Below, piece by piece: positions 11,648 to 20,326 of a stretch of 64,000 nt of DNA (its first letter is position 1; every line of letters begins with the position of its first letter). The notes below the pieces were generated by a model. It saw only the letters and a list, made by a program, of their open reading frames with translations. It made no database searches and had not been told where the DNA came from. Source of the DNA: Demequina maris (lineage in GTDB: Bacteria; Actinomycetota; Actinomycetes; Actinomycetales; Demequinaceae); contig NZ_BBLX01000002.1 of NCBI RefSeq assembly GCF_000971155.1, positions 1 to 64,000 on the forward strand, in the 5' to 3' direction. Position numbers and translations under genes: made by a program.

Positions 11648-12727
11648 CTATGCGATTGCGTGCCGCGGGAATCTGCGTCGCGCCCGCGCCCGGATGACGC
11701 GCGCGACCGGCTGCTCGAAGTGTCGGAAGGACAGCCATGCGAGCGCGACCGATGCGGCGAACCCAGCGGTGAGCGCCAACGGTGAAGTTCCGAGGAGGGC
11801 TCCGGCGGCTTCCCGCAGAGGGCGATGTAGGAGGTAGAGCCCATAGGAGATCGTGCCCAGAAATACGAACGCCTGCGAGTCGAGGAAGCTCAGGGAGCGA
11901 AGGTTGAGTACACAGCACAGGAACAGTGCGTAGACGAGTGCAATCGTCAGTGGGTCGTACCACGTCGACATGAAGTAGTCGCCGGGAGTGAGCGACAGCC
12001 CGGCATTCTCACGCAGGATCGGTAGGTTGAAGGCAACCAGTGCGAGCACGAGAACCCCGGCGAAGGCCGGTGTGCGCGACGCGAGAGAGCGCTTGATGCC
12101 AGGTAAATACGCGGCAGTCAGCACGCCGAGCATAAACATGAGGCTGTACTTCGGCAGCACGGCGACGTTGCCGTGCAGCAGGACCAGGTGCAGTACCGCG
12201 AGGGTGCCGAGAGCCCCCGCGCCGTACCAAAGGACCGCTCGACCGAGGCGCGGTACCAGAGCCCACATCAGCGCGAAGACCACGTAGAACTGCACCTCGA
12301 CCGGGATCGTCCAAAGCTCGTAGGGCGCGCGCATGAAGAGCAATGCCTGGCCGATCGTAGTGGGGTCGGACAGCGGCAGATAGTAGCGGAATGCGCTGCC
12401 GGCAACGGTGCTGATCAGCGCTGAGGCGCCCACCACCGCCAGGAACAGCGGCACTACGCGTCCCACCCTCGCTGCGGCGTATCCTGCGATGTTGGCCCGG
12501 GTCGGAGATTGGCCCAGGTACAGATAGCCCATCAGGTAGCCGCTGAGCACAAAGAACAGCATGACCCCTACTTGGCCGAAGCCTTGGCCAAGAACGGACG
12601 GCAGGAGTCCGATATTGGCGGCATGCGAAACGACGACGATGGCCGCGGCTAGGCCGCGAAGTCCGGTGAGCAGCGGCAGGTTCTGGCGCTCGCTCGTCGC
12701 CTTTGCGGTGCTGTTGTCCTTTGTCAA
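11648..12727 (-). CDS. Membrane acyltransferase 3 (OafA/YrhL-like)
   Basis: Polytopic membrane O-acyltransferase expected to acetylate or otherwise acylate the polysaccharide. 359 residues with about ten hydrophobic segments. The N-terminal LPLLTGLRGLAAAIVVVSH motif, with catalytic-type His and Arg, is the family signature, followed by the LFFVLSGYLMG segment. No SGNH domain is fused to it. Start is TTG at 12727 after GGGGGCCGGA, the best-supported choice before the conserved LRGLAA motif. Convergent with the glycosyltransferase across a 296-nt gap in which nothing notable is visible. Confidence 0.85.
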   Translation of the reverse strand: MTKDNSTAKATSERQNLPLLTGLRGLAAAIVVVSHAANIGLLPSVLGQGFGQVGVMLFFVLSGYLMGYLYLGQSPTRANIAGYAAARVGRVVPLFLAVVGASALISTVAGSAFRYYLPLSDPTTIGQALLFMRAPYELWTIPVEVQFYVVFALMWALVPRLGRAVLWYGAGALGTLAVLHLVLLHGNVAVLPKYSLMFMLGVLTAAYLPGIKRSLASRTPAFAGVLVLALVAFNLPILRENAGLSLTPGDYFMSTWYDPLTIALVYALFLCCVLNLRSLSFLDSQAFVFLGTISYGLYLLHRPLREAAGALLGTSPLALTAGFAASVALAWLSFRHFEQPVARVIRARARRRFPRHAIA

Positions 12728-13031
12728 TCCGGCCCCCGGTTGTGCAGTCCTACGACGGTCGTGGCGAAGGCTACCATCGCGCCGATACGGTATGGGTGCC
12801 CCGGTTCGCTGCCGCGGAGCTGTTCAACCGCAGGCGCTGGAGCGCGCGCGTCAAGATCGCGTGCGCAATCTTCTCGTGCATCGAGGGTTTCAACAACGCA
12901 CCGGCACACACTCAGGATTGGGCCGGCTCAGCCTGCCACCGTGTCGAGGACACCTACCCATCACGACCACTCGACTCCTCACACACGAGCCTGTGAAAGC
13001 GGGCAGGATCAGCAAATACAGCGGGTTGGGT
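12728..13031. other. Intergenic interval upstream of the acyltransferase
   Basis: 304 nt between sulfotransferase 2 and the acyltransferase, both on the minus strand. It should contain the acyltransferase promoter. No supported coding frame, repeat or RNA is visible. Confidence 0.45.
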
Positions 13032-13973
13032 TCAGTTTCTTTGAGACGATCGCAAGGCGCGAATCGCGTGGTCGCGCCATTCGCGAGTATCAACGCGATA
13101 GCGGTCGCCGAGTTCTTCGAGGTCATCGATGATCAAAGACAACGCCGCTCCAGGCAACGGTGGGAGTTCAGTACGCGTGCCGGAGGTAGTAGTAGGTGTC
13201 AGATTCGCGGAATCTAGACGTCGGGCAAGTGAGTAGCGGGCTTCTTTGGACGGCACAACGAGGCGCGCGATGCGTCGAGCAGACTTCAGCTTCTCCCGGT
13301 TCCAGAGGATCGATGCGACTCTTGCAGACTTCGGCGCTGACGCAGGATTGCTGCGAAGCGAAACATCCATCGGATGTATGGGCGCCCTCCCGGTCAATGA
13401 TTCCACGAAGCGAACGTAGGCAGCGCCGCTGCTTTGGTCGGCGAAGATATCTTCGAAGCGGACAATGCTCACAGTGGAGAAACGCGAGGAGTATTCGTCC
13501 AGACTCCTCGCGTATAGCGAGCGCCAGAGGTAGTCGTGGTGGTCATCGGAGCGTTGCCCCAACGTGATGTTGCCGAGGTCGGCTTCGAGCGCTTCCGCGA
13601 AAGACCGACTCTCCAGGCCCCGGCGCGCTGTCATCTGGTACTGCGAGTGTGCGCGTGCTATCGGATCTCGAAGTACAACGCCGACCGGGATGTCGCCGAC
13701 TGTGGAGCTTATCCTCTCGGCGCTGTCACGAGCCGTCAGGTAGTCCGGATCGATCTCGCCGCGAGTGTACCCACTGCTGTCAGCGTCGAACGTCGACACG
13801 TACCAGGGCCAGCCGCGGCCCCAGCGATCCAGTGCGCTAAAGAAATGAGTCTCCTTGCGACGGGGCAGCCGGATCCACTCCTCCCGCTGGAGGAGCTCAT
13901 GTAGCGAAGTGGTGCCCGCCTTCTGTGCGCCGACGATCACAAACGAAAGGAAGCCGCGCTGGTTCTGTTCCAC
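13032..13973 (-). CDS. PAPS-dependent sulfotransferase family protein 2
   Basis: 313 residues. The P-loop FVIVGAQKAGTTSLHELL binds the 5'-phosphosulfate of PAPS, and VVLRDPIARAHSQYQM is the 3'-phosphate-binding motif, as in NodH/heparan-type sulfotransferases. Starts at GTG 13973 with AAGGAG nine nt upstream. Its start lies inside the 3' end of wzy (37-nt overlap), so it is the last gene of a GT2-GT4-wzy-sulfotransferase operon. The product is presumably modified on lipid-linked precursors or polymer; the acceptor is unknown. Confidence 0.85.
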   Translation of the reverse strand: MEQNQRGFLSFVIVGAQKAGTTSLHELLQREEWIRLPRRKETHFFSALDRWGRGWPWYVSTFDADSSGYTRGEIDPDYLTARDSAERISSTVGDIPVGVVLRDPIARAHSQYQMTARRGLESRSFAEALEADLGNITLGQRSDDHHDYLWRSLYARSLDEYSSRFSTVSIVRFEDIFADQSSGAAYVRFVESLTGRAPIHPMDVSLRSNPASAPKSARVASILWNREKLKSARRIARLVVPSKEARYSLARRLDSANLTPTTTSGTRTELPPLPGAALSLIIDDLEELGDRYRVDTREWRDHAIRALRSSQRN

Positions 13974-15310
13974 GAATCTCCTTCTTTCCTACTAGACATG
14001 GCGAAGCCGTAGCTCGCCGCCGCCAGAATCATCACGCCATTGAACGTCTGCACGTTCATCACGCCGCGGACTGCAACCATGGCGAACGTCATGACGAGCA
14101 GAGCTCCAAGGCTGATGCGGCCCAACAATCCGGCCATCTCGGGCAACCGCGATGCGCGAAGACTTCCTCGCATGAGCGCGAGCACGAACGCGGCCAAGAC
14201 GATCATGCCCACTACGCCAGTCTTGACCAGGAGCTCGAGGTATCCGTTGTGAAGAATTGGGGCGGATACCCGCACGGTGTCCGAAGTAGAGGACGCAGTG
14301 TCGACAACGAGGTCCACCGGGTATCCCCAACCTCGTCCGAAAACGTGCTGCAAGTCCGTTCCTTGGCGAAACGCTTCGAGTGCCTTGAATGACTCGTAAC
14401 TTCGATAGTTCTGCGTAATCTCCGTCCGAGACGATGCAGGACGAGGCAAGATTTCATGGATTGAGTTCTCGGCCTTGGTCAGGAACTGTTGTACCAGTGT
14501 TGGCGGGGCGACGACGAAGACGATGGAGGCCAGAGCCGCCGCTGCACCTGTGATCAGCAAGATCGGAGATGTAACACCCTTCTGTCTGGGCGCGTCCAAA
14601 GGCGGCCCGCTCCCGGCGGATGTCTGCCGGGCCTTGAGCAGTGATGCGATCACAAGAATCGCGACGAGACCGAATATCGCTGTTCGCGAGAAGTATGTGG
14701 CGATCGAGACGCTTAGTATGGTCGCGAGCGCAGCACGGCGGGCACTCGTCGATAGCGGGCCGGTAGCCATCATGCGACCACCAAGCATCAGCAGGGCAAG
14801 CGCGAGCACTTCGGTAACTGAAGACTTGCTCACCTCGGTACGGAGCGCGCTAACTGCTGTGACCGTGAGACCGCCGCCCATCGCGAAGTCCCAAAGGTGG
14901 ACACCTGCATCCAGAAGCCCGGCCCAAAGGATCGCTCGCGCCAAACTGACAGCATTACTGCGCGTCGTTCCCAATGCGAGCCCTATGGCAAGCAGCGCGC
15001 AGAGTCGCAGGGCATTGGCGAGGTCTCTCGCAACGTCGGCCTGCGTGGCGATCGAAGTGGTCAGTCCAAGAAGACCTACTCCGGTGAGCACTGCGATGGT
15101 CGCGATCGGTGCTGGGCGAAGGTGCCGCCAATGTCCGCTTGTTGCCACGACGACCACAGCGAGGGCGACAGTCGCAAGGGACTGCGTCTGCCACGAGGGC
15201 CAGATGTTTCTCGCCATCGCCAGCGACAGGGTCAGCTCAAGGGCGATTGGAATCCCGGTATGCGAGGCGCGTGCTGCTTTCACCGGCCGGCGCCTGTGTA
15301 GCGATACCAT
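13937..15310 (-). CDS. wzy: O-antigen ligase/Wzy-type polysaccharide polymerase
   Basis: Integral membrane protein of 457 residues with about ten or more hydrophobic helices and a large periplasm-side-type loop (residues about 280-350) before the conserved HNGYLELLVKTGVVGMIV segment typical of the O-antigen ligase/polymerase family. The role, polymerising repeat units outside the membrane, is inferred from the fold and from its place next to glycosyltransferases, a flippase and Wzz-type proteins. The ATG at 15310 follows the stop of the GT4 gene by one nucleotide (TGACATG), indicating coupling. Wzy proteins are poorly conserved, so the symbol is by role. Confidence 0.78.
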   Translation of the reverse strand: MVSLHRRRPVKAARASHTGIPIALELTLSLAMARNIWPSWQTQSLATVALAVVVVATSGHWRHLRPAPIATIAVLTGVGLLGLTTSIATQADVARDLANALRLCALLAIGLALGTTRSNAVSLARAILWAGLLDAGVHLWDFAMGGGLTVTAVSALRTEVSKSSVTEVLALALLMLGGRMMATGPLSTSARRAALATILSVSIATYFSRTAIFGLVAILVIASLLKARQTSAGSGPPLDAPRQKGVTSPILLITGAAAALASIVFVVAPPTLVQQFLTKAENSIHEILPRPASSRTEITQNYRSYESFKALEAFRQGTDLQHVFGRGWGYPVDLVVDTASSTSDTVRVSAPILHNGYLELLVKTGVVGMIVLAAFVLALMRGSLRASRLPEMAGLLGRISLGALLVMTFAMVAVRGVMNVQTFNGVMILAAASYGFAMSSRKEGDSWNRTSAASFRL

Positions 15311-15311
15311 G

Positions 15312-16472
15312 TCATCCCTTGCGGAGCTTGTGTGCCGACACAGCCGTGCTGTAGCTCGTCAGGTATTCAGTCGCCATGGCATCGGTCGACTGCGAACGAA
15401 TCGCGTGTGCGCGAGCGGCCCTGCCCATCCGCCGTCGGAGCTCACCGTTGGTCACCAGCAACTCAATCGCTTCGGACAAGGGTCGGAGTTGCCCGGGTTC
15501 GACGAGTATGCCCGTCACGCCATGGACAATCGTCTCGCGAAAGCCACCGTGATTCGTTGCGATTGTCGGTACACCTGCGATCGCTGCCTCGACCGGTACC
15601 CGCCCGAACGGCTCCGGCCTCGTGCTCGGCGTAACGACGACATCAGTGGCGCTGAGCACAGTGTAGATGTCCGAAACGAAATCGTGGATGGAGAACGCGC
15701 TGCATCGCGGAGACGCTGAAATGCGCCGCCGAAGGTTCTCTTCAAGATCTGGCCTGCCGGGCGGGCTTCCACCCACGAATGACACGTGTAGCGACGCTGC
15801 GACGGTAGCCGGCAACTGCTCAATCGCAGCGACGAGCTCTTCGTGTCCCTTCCAACCGTTGATGCGGCCAATGAGCGCAAGCCGAACCGTTGTGGTGTCG
15901 TCTGGAATTGCGGGAAGCGCATCGGCTCGTGCGTCGACGCGGTTGAGGATCGTGAATCCCTTGTCGCGCAAACCGTCGGGGCCGACCGCTTCCCAGAAAT
16001 CCCGAGTGGCCTGTGAGTTGTACGTGACAGCGTTGGCGCCGTGGAAGAGCATTCTCGCCACTGCGCGCGCGACGAGTGGCCTGTCGCTGAGGATTTCGCG
16101 CACGGTCCAAACGTGTGGGATGTTGTGCCGCCGTGCCCATGCGGCGCCTGCAAGAACTGCTGACGTATTCGAGTGAACAACGTCGATTGCGCCAAACGCA
16201 TGAACTCCATGGTCGAGGTCGCGCACGACCGCCCGTAGCTTCTTTCTCCATCTCTGGAAAATTGACTTCTTTGAGTTCTGCAGTTTGAGCACATCAGTGT
16301 GCAGTACTTGGGCGCCACTGGACCGCAGTAGCCTTGTGAGCGGCCCATCGACGCGCCCTGGCAACGCCACGAGACAACGGTTTCCTCGTTCAGTGAGGCG
16401 TGCAGTCAACGCAACGAGACTTCGATCCGATCCGTATAGCTCATCCGAGGAATGCACGAGCAGGATGTTCAA
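15312..16472 (-). CDS. Glycosyltransferase family 4
   Basis: 386 residues with a GT-B fold. The N-terminus MNILLVHSSDELYGSDRSL is the acceptor-side motif, LALIGRINGWKGHEELV opens the donor domain, and TRPEPFGRVPVEAAIAGVPTIAT is the E-x7-E nucleotide-sugar motif. Probably a retaining enzyme building the repeat unit in the cytoplasm. Overlaps the preceding GT2 gene by 4 nt and is followed one nucleotide later by wzy. Donor and linkage cannot be told from sequence. Confidence 0.88.
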   Translation of the reverse strand: MNILLVHSSDELYGSDRSLVALTARLTERGNRCLVALPGRVDGPLTRLLRSSGAQVLHTDVLKLQNSKKSIFQRWRKKLRAVVRDLDHGVHAFGAIDVVHSNTSAVLAGAAWARRHNIPHVWTVREILSDRPLVARAVARMLFHGANAVTYNSQATRDFWEAVGPDGLRDKGFTILNRVDARADALPAIPDDTTTVRLALIGRINGWKGHEELVAAIEQLPATVAASLHVSFVGGSPPGRPDLEENLRRRISASPRCSAFSIHDFVSDIYTVLSATDVVVTPSTRPEPFGRVPVEAAIAGVPTIATNHGGFRETIVHGVTGILVEPGQLRPLSEAIELLVTNGELRRRMGRAARAHAIRSQSTDAMATEYLTSYSTAVSAHKLRKG

Positions 16473-17362
16473 TGGGTTTCCTTCACCAAATGCAAGGTCT
16501 CACGCGCTCGCGACGCGGCGCTGGCTGCTGTCGTACTGTTCGGCGCGAGCATCTGACGAAGCGTTGACATCAGTCGTAGCACGGCGAGTTTGGAGTAGAA
16601 GACGCCACGCAGGGTCATGCCGCGGGCGCCACTCGAATGATCAGACAGGAATCGCCACTGTCCTTGCGCGACCAAGGGCGCCCTTGACGCGACGTAGCCG
16701 CCGTCATGTACATAGCGCGCGCGCGACACGTAGAGCGTCTTGTGGCCCAGAGCCCGGGCGCGGTAGCAGAAGTCCCGCTCCTCCCCGTACATGAAGTAGC
16801 GTTCATCCATGCCGCCCAGGTGACGCCAGACGCTCGACCTCACCAAGAGGAACGATGCTTCGACATAGTCCACCTCATATGCGGGGGAGTCCATGTCGCC
16901 GGATCGAAAATGACCGCCAGCGAGGCTCAGACGCTTCAGGGCCACCGAAGGAAGTGTCGGGAAACGATAGACCGATGGCCGGAAACCGCCCTGGCTCGAG
17001 TACATCGCAGCTCCGGCGATTCCTGCGTGGGGATTCTCTTGCAGAGCAGACACTGCGTGGTCCAATCCTTCGAGGATCCGCGCATCCTGGTTGAGGAACA
17101 ACAAGAGCGGCGTGTTCGCGCGCTTTGCACCCTCATTGCAGGCAGCGCCGAAGCCACTGTTGTGCGCGAGCCTGACGACGTCGCATGCGAACTCGCTCGT
17201 TGCCGCTAGGTGCGCGGTTCCGTCGGTCGACGCGTTGTCAACGACGATGATTCGTGCAACGCGCGCCTGCGCTGCCGATGCGAGCGAGTCGAGGATCTCG
17301 TCCGCGCCGTTGTACGTCGGTATGACTACTGTCACATCGGACGACGCCAACGTCTCGTTCAT
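16469..17362 (-). CDS. Glycosyltransferase family 2
   Basis: About 297 residues with a GT-A fold. VTVVIPTYNGADEIL and VVDNASTDGT form the N-terminal nucleotide-binding region, LFLNQDARI carries the metal-binding D-x-D-like motif and GGMDERYFMYGEERDFCYR is the conserved catalytic-base region seen in rhamnosyl-type GT2 enzymes. ATG 17362 is chosen over a longer reading because AGGAG lies 7 nt upstream and the protein then starts just before VTVVIPTYN. First gene of the minus-strand GT2-GT4-wzy-sulfotransferase operon. It diverges from sulfotransferase 3. Confidence 0.88.
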   Translation of the reverse strand: MNETLASSDVTVVIPTYNGADEILDSLASAAQARVARIIVVDNASTDGTAHLAATSEFACDVVRLAHNSGFGAACNEGAKRANTPLLLFLNQDARILEGLDHAVSALQENPHAGIAGAAMYSSQGGFRPSVYRFPTLPSVALKRLSLAGGHFRSGDMDSPAYEVDYVEASFLLVRSSVWRHLGGMDERYFMYGEERDFCYRARALGHKTLYVSRARYVHDGGYVASRAPLVAQGQWRFLSDHSSGARGMTLRGVFYSKLAVLRLMSTLRQMLAPNSTTAASAASRARETLHLVKETH

Positions 17363-17618
17363 CTGCCGGCTCCTAGTTCGCGTTGTCTTTCTCGAGGTTG
17401 GTGGCTGGCACTCTACCGTCAACGTTGTTCACCATGAATTGGCCACCCGAGTGTGCGCTCGCGCGGCGAGATCGATCCCACGTAGTACTGTGGGCGGGTT
17501 CAACCGGGCTCCGGTGCAGAGAGAACGATACACCGAGCGGGTGGGGCACGTGCTTGATGCACTTCGGCGCCGGGCGGCTCAGGGCCTGCGTGGAATCCGC
17601 GGCAAAGGAGATCAATCG

Positions 17619-18530
17619 GTGCGAGTGGCCTACCCAAACCTGTTTGTAGTCGGAGCTCCCAAGTCCGGAACAACGTCGATCTACGACTATCTAGCCGAGC
17701 ATCCTTCGGTGTTCGTGCCCGTCCGCAAGGAATTGCACTTTCATTCGAGCCCCGAGTTGCGTGCGAATGTGGCGGGCCCCGGAGATGCGGCTGCGGTTCG
17801 CGGCATCGTTACGTCAAGCGAGGAGTATCAGGGCTACTTCGCGCACACGGACGCGTCGCACACTGTGGTGGCCGACGTATCGCCTAGTTACCTCTACCAC
17901 GCTCGGTCGGCTGGCCGTATTCATGCAGTTTCGCCGAACGCCAGAATCGTAGTTCTCGTTCGTGATCCGGTCGAGCGCGCGTATTCACAGTATTTGCACC
18001 TCGTGCGAGTTCAGCGCGAGAACCTAGACTTCGAGGCGGCGCTGGACGCTGAAGATGCACGGCGCTCTGCCGGCTGGGCGTCGATGTGGCGATACGTCGA
18101 CACCAGCCGCTACGCGCGTCAGATCTCCACGTACCTTGAGACCTTCGGTTCAGACCGAGTGCTTATTTTGCATGCTGAGCACCTCCGTGCCGCTCGGGAC
18201 GAGACCATGGCAAAGTTGTTTGACTTCATTGGACTTGAACCCGTCGAGACATCAGGCCTAGACGAGCGAAACGCGGGCGGCGCCGCTCGGTCGAAGTTGG
18301 TTGCCCGTACAATGGCTGGACAGGGAATCGTGAAGGCCGCCGCGCGCGCCGTCGTCCCGAAACGCTATCGCCGAGGCGTCGCTCTGCGCGCGCTCGCCCT
18401 GAATACAGGTGCAAAGCCGCAACTAGAAACCGGCGCGCGCGCACGTCTACAGGAGGCATTCGCCGATGAGGCAGTCGAGTTGGCGGCGCTCACGGGTGCG
18501 GCGCTGCCGTGGTCGTGGGTGCGTGGGTAG
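17619..18530 (+). CDS. PAPS-dependent sulfotransferase family protein 3
   Basis: 303 residues from the GTG at 17619. LFVVGAPKSGTTSIYDYL is the 5'-phosphosulfate-binding P-loop, and VVLVRDPVERAYSQYLHL the 3'-phosphate motif. Closest in appearance to sulfotransferase 2 (13032-13973), so the two may be paralogues acting on different positions. GTG 17619 is preferred because AAAGGAG lies 8 nt upstream and the P-loop follows within 15 residues; longer in-frame starts exist. The 256-nt gap to the divergent GT2 gene should hold both promoters. Confidence 0.84.
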   Translation: MRVAYPNLFVVGAPKSGTTSIYDYLAEHPSVFVPVRKELHFHSSPELRANVAGPGDAAAVRGIVTSSEEYQGYFAHTDASHTVVADVSPSYLYHARSAGRIHAVSPNARIVVLVRDPVERAYSQYLHLVRVQRENLDFEAALDAEDARRSAGWASMWRYVDTSRYARQISTYLETFGSDRVLILHAEHLRAARDETMAKLFDFIGLEPVETSGLDERNAGGAARSKLVARTMAGQGIVKAAARAVVPKRYRRGVALRALALNTGAKPQLETGARARLQEAFADEAVELAALTGAALPWSWVRG

Positions 18531-18574
18531 CGTTGAGATTCTGTGGCGGTGTGGTTCGGCAAGGGCGATGCGAC

Positions 18575-18631
18575 ATGAAGAAAGATCGCATTCCTTTGCC
18601 GCAGTACCTGGGCATGCTCGCGGATGACTAG
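18575..18631 (+). CDS. Possible 18-codon leader ORF coupled to wzx
   Basis: An ATG at 18575, 9 nt after AAGGG, opens an 18-residue frame beginning MKKDRIPLPQYL and ending at TAG 18629, which overlaps the wzx ATG (18624). The overlap would allow translational coupling to wzx, which lacks its own clear ribosome-binding site. There is no recognisable similarity. It may be chance. Confidence 0.25.
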   Translation: MKKDRIPLPQYLGMLADD

Positions 18632-20084
18632 TCTCGCAACGACTGGCGCGCGCGGTGCTGCTTCGACAATCGGCGCGCAGGCGCTGTCTACCCTCATACG
18701 CCTAGTCGGCGTGGCGATCCTCGCGCGTCTCATTGCGCCGTCAGTCTTCGGCACGGTGGCGGTGGCAGTGGCGGTCGCCGCATTCGGCAACGCGGTCGCG
18801 ACGATGGGCTTCCCCACGGCGATAGCTCAGGCGCCGGCGCTGAGCAGGCGTTCGGCTAGCTATGTCTTCTATTGGACCCTGGCAACTGCGCTGCTGGTCG
18901 CTGTCGCCATCCTCGCTCTCGCAAAGCCTCTCGAGGACATCTTCGGCATACCGGGTCTCCATGTAGCACTCAGTTGGGCAGCGATAGTGCCGATTGCGGC
19001 AAGCATCGCCGGCTTCCTTCGGATGCTCCTGGCCCGTAGACACGTATTCACCCGAATAGCGATGGTGGAGGTTGCCGCGACTGCCATCGCTTTCGCGGTA
19101 GCGGTAGGTCTCGCGATCGCGGGTGCAGGCGTCGCCGCCATCCTCGCGCAGATCCTGCTAGTGCCCGCGTGCCAGGCAATTGGGTTTGCGCTTGTCGCAA
19201 GGTGGGTGCCGGAACGGCCAAGGCGGGCAAGCCCGGCAGAGTTGGACCTCCGCCATGTCGGCCTGAGGGTGTTCGGCATCAACCTGCTCCGGGAAGGAGC
19301 AAAGAACTCGGTCGTGCCGGCGCTGGGGTTGGTTGCTTCGCCGTCTGAAGTCGGTGTCTTTGACCGCGCACAACAGGTTGTGTTGATCCCGATCGTTCTA
19401 ACGGTTGAGCAGATGAAGCGCGTAGCCCTTCCCCTGTTATCGCGTGTTCGCACTGATTCTTCGCGGCTCGCGGACGCCTTCGGCCGTGCTCAACTGCTTG
19501 CCGCGTATGGCACAGCGACCCTCTTCGCAATGATCGCTGCGCTGGCTGAGCCTGTAGTTCGAATTCTGCTGGGGCCGACTTGGCTCGCCGCAGTGCCGTT
19601 GGTCCAGGTGCTCGCAGTTGGCGGGGTGTTCAGAGCCTTGGGGCTGACCATCCAGTGGCTGCATATTGGTGGTGGTGCGGCGTCAGTCGGATTGCGCTTC
19701 AACGCAATCGCATTGCCAGCAGTCACACTGGCGACCCTGGCGGGACTCCCATGGGGAGCCTCCGGTGTGGCGATCGCAAATTCAATCGCCTGGGCCCTCT
19801 ACTGGCCGCCTGCGGTGATTTCTGGCGCGCGAGCGGCGGGCATTCCTGCTTTGCCCATCGTGCGCAGTGCAGGCCTTGCGGTTGCGACCGTGGCGCTGCC
19901 AGCCGGCACTCTGACCGCGATAGCGGCGCGCCCTGTCGGGGGAGTGTTTCTGCAGGTTGCTGTAGGCATCGGTTGCCTGGCCACAGTCCTCGGCGTGAAC
20001 TGGCTGATCAACCCCGTATTTCGCCAGCACGCACTCGACTTCACATTGACGCTGAAAGGAGCGAGGGGGTCGGCCGACACCTGA
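18624..20084 (+). CDS. wzx: Polysaccharide flippase (MOP superfamily)
   Basis: 486 residues with about 12-14 hydrophobic segments. The N-terminus shows the family pattern GAASTIGAQALSTLIRLVGVAILARLIAPSVFG split over two helices, where PSVFG matches the conserved P-x-x-[FY]-G motif after helix 1 of oligosaccharide flippases. It would move the lipid-linked repeat unit across the membrane before polymerisation by wzy. The ATG overlaps a tiny upstream ORF. Last gene of the glycan-assembly part of the locus; the second BY-kinase gene follows after 242 nt with nothing else recognisable in between. Confidence 0.83.
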   Translation: MTSLATTGARGAASTIGAQALSTLIRLVGVAILARLIAPSVFGTVAVAVAVAAFGNAVATMGFPTAIAQAPALSRRSASYVFYWTLATALLVAVAILALAKPLEDIFGIPGLHVALSWAAIVPIAASIAGFLRMLLARRHVFTRIAMVEVAATAIAFAVAVGLAIAGAGVAAILAQILLVPACQAIGFALVARWVPERPRRASPAELDLRHVGLRVFGINLLREGAKNSVVPALGLVASPSEVGVFDRAQQVVLIPIVLTVEQMKRVALPLLSRVRTDSSRLADAFGRAQLLAAYGTATLFAMIAALAEPVVRILLGPTWLAAVPLVQVLAVGGVFRALGLTIQWLHIGGGAASVGLRFNAIALPAVTLATLAGLPWGASGVAIANSIAWALYWPPAVISGARAAGIPALPIVRSAGLAVATVALPAGTLTAIAARPVGGVFLQVAVGIGCLATVLGVNWLINPVFRQHALDFTLTLKGARGSADT

Positions 20085-20326
20085 GGCACTTCGACGGGGC
20101 GAGCACGCAAACGGCGGTGCGCCGTGGCTCAGCGCACACGCGCCGGACACGGCACGAGGTCGCCGCAGTGAGCCGTGGACTGCTTCTCTCGACTACGAGG
20201 CTGTTGGCTGAGTCGACGTGCGTCTCCGTCGAGACTGAAGGGACTGCTCGCACGGATCGGAGTCCGGTGGGGCTTTGGGTGATGGGAGCCCTACACTCAT
20301 TCCCAACGCGCAGGTAGGAGGGTTGT

